DNA of 10,078 nt from Pirellulales bacterium (GTDB lineage: Bacteria > Planctomycetota > Planctomycetia > Pirellulales > JAICIG01): contig JAICIG010000292.1 in assembly GCA_025924495.1 (NCBI GenBank), positions 1 to 10,078 on the forward strand, given 5' to 3'. The notes beneath the pieces are model-generated. The model saw only the letters and a program-made list of their open reading frames with translations. It was not told the origin of the DNA and searched no databases. Positions 4,760 through 10,078 of this stretch are shown piece by piece. The position numbers and the translations under genes are program-made. The first letter of the stretch is position 1. Every line of letters starts with the position of its first letter.

Positions 4760-6529
4760 ATGATGCGGATGATTTGTGGCTGGATGGCGCCGGAACAACA
4801 GGCCGCGCGCACCCGAGTCTTTGGCTTGCTCTCGGTTGTTGCCATGTGCGGCTTGTCGCTGCCTGCTTTGCAGGGCGTCGCGGCGGAAAAGAATGATGCG
4901 CGCGGCAAATCGGAGTTGAGCGGCACGCCGAGCAGTGCCATCACCGACGCCGACATCATCAGGTTCATCGACGAACAGATCCGCAAGGGTTGGACCGACG
5001 CCGAGATCTCTCCCTCGCCGGTTGCTACCGAAAACGAATGGTGCCGCCGAGTGTTTCTTGACGTACTCGGACGCGTACCGACCGTCGACGAGTTGCATCG
5101 TTTTTTGAACGACAAGTCGAAGAACAAGAAAGCCGCGCTCCTCGATCGCTTGCTCGATTCTGATGACTACGTCGAAGAATACGCTCGCAATTGGACAACG
5201 ATCTGGACCAATCTCCTGATTGGACGTCCCAAACCGGCGCGCGAGGAAGCTCGCGACCTGGTCGATCGCGAGGGCATGCAGCAGTATCTGCGGCGCACGT
5301 TCCTGTCGAACAAGCCGTATGACAAAATGGTATTCGAGTTGGTCGCTGCAACGGGCGCCAACAAGCCGGGCGAAGACAACTACAACGGCGCCGTCAATTT
5401 CATTCTCGATAACCTGCAAGAGAACGCGGCGACTGCTACGGCCAAGACGGCCCGCTATTTCCTGGGCCTGCAGGTGCAATGCACCCAATGCCACAACCAT
5501 CCATTCAACGATTGGAAGCAAGATCAGTTCTGGGGCATGAACGCTTTCTTTCGTCAATCGAAGGCGCTGCGCAATTTCGAGGGGCGTGAAATTGCCTCGG
5601 CGCGGCTCGAAAACGAAGATTTCGAAGGCGAGGGGAAAGACCCGAAAGAGGCCGAAATTTATTACGAGCTGCGCAATGGCGAGCTGAGGGTGGCTTACCC
5701 GACGTTCGTCGACGGCACCAAGATCGATCCCAGCGGCTACGCTGACGAAATCGATCGCCGTAAGGAATTGGCCAAACTGATCGTCAAGTCAGAGTACCTC
5801 GGCAAGTCGATCGCCAATCGGATGTGGGCTCACTTCCTGGGCTATGGTTTTACCAAGCCAATTGACGACCTGGGCCCGCATAACGCGCCGTCGCATCCGG
5901 AATTGCTCGATTACCTCGGAAAGCAATTCTCGGCCCAAGGTCACGACCTGAGACGTTTGATTCGCTGGATCACGCTCAGCGAAGCCTATTCGCTCTCCAG
6001 CCGCTTCGGCGGTCGCGTGGCGAAAAACAAGACCGACGATCCGTCGCTCGGGGTCAAGCCGCTTTTCAGCCACTTCTACGTCCGCCAGATGCAGGCCGAA
6101 GAACTGTATGAGTCGTTGCTTGTGGCAACCGAGGCCCACAAGACGAAAGGCAGCTATGAAGAGCAGCAGAAGACGATCGGCGATTGGCTCCGCCAGTTCA
6201 CTCTCGCCTTCGGCACCGATGAAGGGGATGAATCCACCACTTTCAACGGCACGATCCCCCAGGCCCTAATGATGTTCAATGGCGAGCTGATCAAGAAAGC
6301 GACCAGCGCCGAACAGGGAAGCTTCTTGTATCGGATAGCGACCGGGGACCTGAAGCCGCAGGCCCGCATCGACTATCTATACATGGCGGCGCTCGCACGC
6401 CGTCCGACCAGCAAAGAAATGAAGATCGCCAATGAGCTGCTGGCGGCGCGCAAAGGCGATGCCGTAGCGGCCATGCAAGACATTTGGTGGGCGCTGCTCA
6501 ACAGCAATGAGTTTATCCTGATTCATTAG
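4760..6529 (+). CDS. Secreted DUF1549/DUF1553 (PSCyt2/PSD1) cytochrome-like protein
   Basis: This 589-residue protein belongs to the planctomycete PSCyt2/PSD1 family. It begins with a long signal peptide (hydrophobic core about 20-40, likely cleavage after GVAA at 39-42). The DUF1549 domain (about 62-270) has FIDEQIRKGW, the typical WCRRVFLDVLGRVPT (94-108) and the heme c-like motif CTQCHNHPF (C241, C244, H245). The DUF1553 domain (about 330-589) has RRKELAKLI, the signature NRMWAHFLGYGF (353-364), PIDDLGPHNAPSHPELLDYL (367-386), and ends LLNSNEFILIH. The biochemical role of the family is not established; redox or carbohydrate-linked functions in the envelope have been proposed. It lacks the extra N-terminal PSCyt1 domain of longer relatives, and the DUF1501 gene that often follows is absent. 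GAGG at 4748-4751 lies 8 bases before ATG 4760; ATG 4763 is an equally possible start. It has its own promoter and a strong terminator, so it forms a single-gene unit. Confidence 0.95.
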   Translation: MMRMICGWMAPEQQAARTRVFGLLSVVAMCGLSLPALQGVAAEKNDARGKSELSGTPSSAITDADIIRFIDEQIRKGWTDAEISPSPVATENEWCRRVFLDVLGRVPTVDELHRFLNDKSKNKKAALLDRLLDSDDYVEEYARNWTTIWTNLLIGRPKPAREEARDLVDREGMQQYLRRTFLSNKPYDKMVFELVAATGANKPGEDNYNGAVNFILDNLQENAATATAKTARYFLGLQVQCTQCHNHPFNDWKQDQFWGMNAFFRQSKALRNFEGREIASARLENEDFEGEGKDPKEAEIYYELRNGELRVAYPTFVDGTKIDPSGYADEIDRRKELAKLIVKSEYLGKSIANRMWAHFLGYGFTKPIDDLGPHNAPSHPELLDYLGKQFSAQGHDLRRLIRWITLSEAYSLSSRFGGRVAKNKTDDPSLGVKPLFSHFYVRQMQAEELYESLLVATEAHKTKGSYEEQQKTIGDWLRQFTLAFGTDEGDESTTFNGTIPQALMMFNGELIKKATSAEQGSFLYRIATGDLKPQARIDYLYMAALARRPTSKEMKIANELLAARKGDAVAAMQDIWWALLNSNEFILIH

Positions 6530-6574
6530 CAGCGGGGGCGCTGCTCACGCGTCTGACAAGCCCAGAAGCCCTTT

Positions 6575-6611
6575 CGGCCGCAGGCCCCTTAAGCCTGCGG
6601 CCGTTTCTTTT
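6575..6611 (+). terminator. Strong intrinsic terminator after the DUF1549/DUF1553 gene
   Basis: CGGCCGCAGGC (6575-6585) pairs perfectly over 11 bp with GCCTGCGGCCG (6593-6603), with a 7-base loop CCCTTAA, and is followed by TTTCTTTT (6604-6611). It lies 45 bp after the stop at 6529. Confidence 0.93.
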
Positions 6612-6668
6612 GGCAGATCGAGCGGTCTAGCCGACTTCTTCAGCCCTGCCGCCGCGGCAGAATCGCCC

Positions 6669-6696
6669 TGGACGCGCCGGCGAAAATCGCTAAAGT
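6669..6696 (+). promoter_or_regulatory. Candidate promoter for the lipoprotein gene
   Basis: TGGACG (6669-6674) and TAAAGT (6691-6696) are spaced by 16 bases and lie 35 bases before ATG 6732. The -10 box followed by G fits the TAnnnTG pattern seen before holA, the DUF1549/1553 gene and secA. The -35 match is modest. Confidence 0.38.
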
Positions 6697-6731
6697 GTCG
6701 CCCCCGTCAGAAGGTGGAAAGGAGTCTGCCG

Positions 6732-7739
6732 ATGAAGCGGTCCCTGGTGCTGTTGCTGGCGCCTGTCTTGTTGGGCGGCTGCCGCAACTCACCCCAGGCT
6801 ATGGATCCGTTTTTGCCCCGCACTACGGTGCCGCCCCCGTCGACGGGTTCGGCGGTTGGCGCCCCTGCGCCCTATTATCCCGGGGCGGCAGGCGCGGCGC
6901 CCGCCGCAGCGCCAGGCAGTTTGTACACGCCGCCAGGAGGCAACTACAACTATCCCGCCGAGGGAACGCCGATGGGGGCGCCCGGCGCCGCGCCAGCGTC
7001 GCCTCAGCCCACCGACCGGTTTCCCATGACACGCCGTGACGATGCGACCAAGCAGTCATCCAACGCTACGCTGCGCGATCGCACGCCGACCAGCATTCGT
7101 TCGAGTTTGGCGGAGTCAAACAGCGGAATTCGCGATTCCGCGGTAAAACCCGCCTCGGCGGAATTGGCAGCGGGGCAAAGTTCGACGCCCGGTAAAGCCT
7201 CGAGCCAGGTCAAAATCGTTCGCGTTGTCGATTCCGGCAATCGCAATATCGACGATCAATCGGCTGCGAGTCCCGCGCATCGCGACGAAGAGCCCGGTCG
7301 CCTGCCGGCGGCGGACGATGCAATCGACATCATGGATTTGCCGCCGGCTCGAACGGCGGCAAACGGCCTGCAGGCATCGCGACGCGTGGCTCTGGCCTCC
7401 TATGAAGAATCAGGTTCGGCGCGGACATTGGCTGAAACTTCTGATCAGAAGCCGTCGTCGCATAATGTCGGGCGGCGTTATGCCTTTGACCGCGCTTATC
7501 TCTGGCTGAAGGGCCAATTGGAGTATTCGCTCGTCGACCGCCGCTGGAAGTTGCGATACATTCCAATCGACGGCGAAACCGACCCCTTCGGCGGCAGCGC
7601 CGTGCTTGAAGGAGAGATTCCGGCCGAGTTCCAACCCGGCGATTTCGTCGTCGTTCGGGGCGCCTTATCGGGCGATGCAGCCCCCGGCCATTTCGCTCCA
7701 AATTATCGTTTCGATTCGATCAGCCCCGCGGCTGATTAG
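6732..7739 (+). CDS. Putative lipoprotein with low-complexity middle and compact C-terminal domain
   Basis: I do not recognise a named family for this 335-residue protein. It starts with a lipoprotein signal: MKRS, a leucine-rich core, and LGGC with the acylated cysteine at C17, so it should be anchored in a membrane facing the periplasm. Residues 30-100 are rich in Pro, Ala, Gly and Tyr, and 100-245 remain polar and probably disordered. The last 90 residues (about 246-335) are different: RRYAFDRAYLWLKGQLEYS, then RRWKLRYIPIDGETDPFGGS, and FQPGDFVVVRGAL with a Phe-Ala-Pro-Asn-Tyr ending. This strand-rich pattern suggests a small beta-barrel such as an OB-like fold, and is presumably the conserved functional part; that is inference. 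ATG 6732 is chosen over GTG 6714 because AAAGGAG (6718-6724) lies 7 bases upstream of it, whereas the earlier start would place this site inside the gene and spoil the lipoprotein signal. No terminator is evident after the stop. Confidence 0.85.
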   Translation: MKRSLVLLLAPVLLGGCRNSPQAMDPFLPRTTVPPPSTGSAVGAPAPYYPGAAGAAPAAAPGSLYTPPGGNYNYPAEGTPMGAPGAAPASPQPTDRFPMTRRDDATKQSSNATLRDRTPTSIRSSLAESNSGIRDSAVKPASAELAAGQSSTPGKASSQVKIVRVVDSGNRNIDDQSAASPAHRDEEPGRLPAADDAIDIMDLPPARTAANGLQASRRVALASYEESGSARTLAETSDQKPSSHNVGRRYAFDRAYLWLKGQLEYSLVDRRWKLRYIPIDGETDPFGGSAVLEGEIPAEFQPGDFVVVRGALSGDAAPGHFAPNYRFDSISPAAD

Positions 7740-8084
7740 GGCGGTTTTGCCCGGCGTCGACGATTGCCTTCGGCAGCGCATTACTGAGCGTGCGGCCAGT
7801 TGGCGGCATGAGATAAAGCTGCCCCTCAGGAAGTTTGCATCATCGGCGGCCCTTTCGGCCCGCGCCATCTCCGCCGCGCATCTGAGAGTCGGGCGCTGCC
7901 GCCCTTCGCTCCGTGCCTCGCCTGGAAGCCGGGTGGCTTCCATTCCTAGGAGGGACGGGGTTTGACGAAAAAACCGGTTGTAGGTCATCAGGCGGGCGGC
8001 AATCTTGTGCCAAAAATCGCCTCATAGCGTAGAATGGGGTGGCAGACCGGGTTCGGAATTCTTGAGGGTTGCTGGGACCATTTC
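7740..8084. other. Intergenic region before the SecA gene, with one hairpin
   Basis: This gap of about 345 bases contains no convincing protein gene. TGGAAGCC (7923-7930) pairs perfectly over 8 bp with GGCTTCCA (7935-7942) around a GGGT loop; there is no T-run after it. AGGAGGG (7948-7954) is an excellent ribosome-binding sequence, but the only start at a suitable distance is TTG 7962, which opens a 21-codon frame ending at TAG 8025-8027. The SecA promoter candidate lies at its end, at about 8005-8035. Confidence 0.5.
8030..8035 (+). promoter_or_regulatory. Candidate -10 element for the SecA-like gene
   Basis: TAGAAT followed by GGGG lies 49 bases before ATG 8085 and matches the TAGAATG before holA. 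A possible -35, TTGTGC (8005-8010), has a long 19-base spacer, so the promoter is weakly supported. If it is real, transcription starts after the ATG at 8034, which removes that codon as a start. Confidence 0.42.
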
Positions 8085-10022
8085 ATGAGCATTGCGGGAC
8101 AGTTGCGCGCCTTAACGAACGGCGCCGTCCAATATCGCTTGTCGCAATGGCGCGCTCTGCTGCCGAAGATTTCTTCTTTCGAGCCGGAACTGGAAAAACT
8201 CTCCGACTACGACCTGCGCAAGCGCAGTCTCTCGCTGCGCTACCGGGCCAAGAGCCAGGAGCCGCTTGACCGCCTGCTGCCGGAAAGCTTCGCCTTGGTC
8301 CGCGAAGCTGGTCGGCGGACGCTCAACATGCGGCACTTCGACGTGCAGATGCTCGGCGGTATCGCTATGCACAACCGCTCTATCGTCGAAATGCAAACGG
8401 GCGAAGGTAAGACGCTGACCGCTACCTTGGCAATGTATCTTAACGCCTTGACCGGCAGAGGCGCCCAGCTCGCCACCGTCAACGATTACCTGGCGCGCCG
8501 CGACGCGGAGTGGATGAGCCCGATCTACAAGATTCTCGGCATTAGCGTAGGCGTCATTGAGGGCAACATGTCTCAGCCGGCTCGACGCAAGGCTTATGCC
8601 TGCGACGTGACCTATGGGACGGCCAAGGAATTCGGCTTCGACTTTCTCCGCGACCGCTTGCTCCTGCGCCGCATCAATGAAGGCTTGACCGATTTTCTCG
8701 GCGGCATGCTCGGCCAGAACGGCGAAGGGGGCGAAGAACCGGTTCAACGCGGCGCGCATTTCATCGTCGTGGACGAGGCGGACAGCATTCTGATCGACGA
8801 GGCGCGAACGCCATTGATCATCAGTGCCTTGCCGACCGAAGAAGAAAAAATTGCCGTGGAGTGCTATCGCTGGAGCGCTCAGGTCGCGGACCAGTTCGAA
8901 GACGAAGTGCATTACGAGTACGACCACGAAAAGCAGACAGTCGAACTGACGCCGTCCGGCCGCCAGTTGGTCCGAACCTTGCCCAAGCCCGAAGCGATGG
9001 ACTCGGTGGGCATGTTTACGATCTATGAATACATCGAACGATCCATCAAGGTCACGCGGGCGTTCGTCCTTGATCGGCAATACGTGGTCCGCGACGGCGA
9101 AATTGTGATCGTCGATGAGTTCACCGGACGACTCTCCGAAGGCCGCAAATGGCGCGACGGCATTCACCAGGCGATTGAAGCCAAAGAAGGGGTCACCGTC
9201 ACGGTGGCAACCGGTCAGGCCGCACGGATCACCGTGCAGGACTTTTTTCTGCGCTACGAGCAGTTGTGCGGCATGACTGGCACGGCTTCGAGTTCGGCGC
9301 GAGAATTGGCGAAGATCTACGAAGTGCGGGTGGCGCCGATTCCCACCAATCGCCCCGCTATCCGCGAGCGTCTACCCGATCGGATCTTCGGTACGAGCGA
9401 CGCCAAATGGGCGGCAATCGTCGAAGAGGTTCGCGAGCAGCATGATATCGGTCGTCCAATCCTGATCGGCACCCGTTCCATCGACAAATCGGTCTTGCTC
9501 TCCCAGTTGCTCCAACAAGCCGGGATTGAGCATCGGGTGCTCAACGCGCATCAGATCGCGGCCGAAGCCGAGATCGTCTCCGAAGCCGGGCGGAAAGAAA
9601 AAGTCACGGTCTCCACCAACATGGCTGGCCGCGGCACCGACATCAAGCTCGGCGAAGGGGTCGCCGAGTTGGGCGGCCTGCATGTGATCCTGACCGAAAT
9701 GCACGATTCAGCCCGCATTGATCGGCAGTTGATCGGTCGTTGCGGTCGCCAGGGCGATCCCGGCACCTTTCGCCAGTACCTTTCCCTGGACGACGACATT
9801 CTGCTGTCGGGCCTCGGCCCCGGCAAAGCCGAAAAGTTGAAAGAACTGGGCGAGAGCTCATCCGGCCCCTTTGACCAACTCGGCAGATTGTTCCGCAAGG
9901 CGCAGCGTATCATCGAGCGACGCCACTTCCGCGATCGGCGCGTGCTGATGTATTACGAGAAAGAGCGGCGGAAGATCCAGAAGCAGATGGGGCAGGATCC
10001 TTATCTGGATACGGCCGGCTGA
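8085..10022 (+). CDS. secA: Short SecA-type preprotein translocase ATPase lacking the C-terminal translocation domains
   Basis: SecA is the ATPase motor that pushes unfolded proteins through SecYEG. This 645-residue copy has an intact motor. NBD1 has Walker A TGEGKT (105-110), ATVNDYLARRDAEWM, DVTYGTAKEFGFDFLRD and Walker B VVDEADSILIDEARTPLIIS (228-247). A preprotein cross-linking region (about 250-365) leads to VQDFFLRYEQLCGMTGTA (384-401). NBD2 has ILIGTRSIDKS, STNMAGRGTDIKLG (510-523) and the arginine-rich QLIGRCGRQGD (548-558). The protein stops soon after KAQRIIERRHFRDRRVLMYYEKE, where usual SecA continues into the long scaffold helix, HWD, two-helix finger (IRA) and zinc-binding tail; typical SecA is 800-900 residues or more. 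The stop is a clean TGA followed by noncoding-looking sequence. An insertion rich in Gly/Glu lies at about 206-223. ATG 8085 is preferred to ATG 8034, which adds 17 atypical residues and overlaps the -10 candidate; GGGA at 8074 is a weak ribosome binding site. Probably a second, specialised SecA paralogue. Confidence 0.92.
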   Translation: MSIAGQLRALTNGAVQYRLSQWRALLPKISSFEPELEKLSDYDLRKRSLSLRYRAKSQEPLDRLLPESFALVREAGRRTLNMRHFDVQMLGGIAMHNRSIVEMQTGEGKTLTATLAMYLNALTGRGAQLATVNDYLARRDAEWMSPIYKILGISVGVIEGNMSQPARRKAYACDVTYGTAKEFGFDFLRDRLLLRRINEGLTDFLGGMLGQNGEGGEEPVQRGAHFIVVDEADSILIDEARTPLIISALPTEEEKIAVECYRWSAQVADQFEDEVHYEYDHEKQTVELTPSGRQLVRTLPKPEAMDSVGMFTIYEYIERSIKVTRAFVLDRQYVVRDGEIVIVDEFTGRLSEGRKWRDGIHQAIEAKEGVTVTVATGQAARITVQDFFLRYEQLCGMTGTASSSARELAKIYEVRVAPIPTNRPAIRERLPDRIFGTSDAKWAAIVEEVREQHDIGRPILIGTRSIDKSVLLSQLLQQAGIEHRVLNAHQIAAEAEIVSEAGRKEKVTVSTNMAGRGTDIKLGEGVAELGGLHVILTEMHDSARIDRQLIGRCGRQGDPGTFRQYLSLDDDILLSGLGPGKAEKLKELGESSSGPFDQLGRLFRKAQRIIERRHFRDRRVLMYYEKERRKIQKQMGQDPYLDTAG

Positions 10023-10078
10023 CCGTCGCTGCGTGCGCGGCAGAAGGCGGCATCCTGCGCGACGTGCTCTTCTTGCTC

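Noticed and set aside
4481..5557. 358-residue open frame on the minus strand
   Set aside because: It is antisense to holA and the DUF1549/DUF1553 gene, whose family motifs are clear on the plus strand; long antisense frames are common in GC-rich DNA.
6714..6731. Upstream GTG start for the lipoprotein
   Set aside because: It would place the AAAGGAG ribosome binding site inside the gene; ATG 6732 gives a standard lipoprotein signal with the cysteine at position 17.
8034..8084. Upstream ATG extending SecA by 17 residues
   Set aside because: The extra residues do not look like a SecA N-terminus, there is no ribosome binding site, and the codon falls inside the -10 candidate.
8112..9167. 351-residue open frame on the minus strand
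   Set aside because: It lies wholly antisense to the SecA motor domain and has no recognisable motif.

Overview
The window looks like ordinary chromosomal DNA from a planctomycete, most likely of the Pirellula/Blastopirellula kind. The main evidence is a secreted DUF1549/DUF1553 (PSCyt2/PSD1) cytochrome-like protein, a family strongly expanded in Planctomycetes. A short SecA variant that stops before the translocation domains, high GC content, loosely spaced genes and several exported proteins of unknown function fit the same picture. All credible genes lie on the + strand. No insertion sequence, phage gene, CRISPR array, tRNA or rRNA is visible.

Layout. Positions 1-175 hold a small inverted repeat and a perfect two-copy 31-bp tandem repeat, followed by a well-placed ribosome binding site. 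A small exported c-type heme protein of the Tll0287/DUF3365 family follows (176-727) and ends at a strong intrinsic terminator (771-813). Positions 814-1688 are gene-poor, with only one plausible 110-residue helical hypothetical protein (1092-1424). A 590-residue secreted protein with two related beta-sandwich-like halves joined by a proline-rich linker occupies 1689-3461. The DNA polymerase III delta subunit gene holA (3578-4654) follows, with a leader hairpin just before its start. A consensus-like promoter overlapped by an inverted repeat leads into the DUF1549/DUF1553 gene (4760-6529), which ends at an excellent terminator (6575-6611). Next are a lipoprotein with a low-complexity middle and a compact C-terminal domain (6732-7739), a 345-bp intergenic stretch, and the short SecA paralogue (8085-10022).

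How the genes relate. They do not form a clear operon: gaps are 100-350 bp, two strong terminators are visible, and most genes have their own candidate -10 element of the form TAnnnTG (TAGAATG, TATGATG, TAAAGTG, TAGAATG) 36-64 bp before the start codon. Five of the seven proteins are predicted to act outside the cytoplasm or at the membrane, or to drive export, so the common theme is cell envelope and secretion; holA is the replication housekeeping gene. I found no convincing new multi-gene system. The most interesting items are the SecA without its HWD/IRA region, the orphan secreted families, and the promoter-overlapping inverted repeat.
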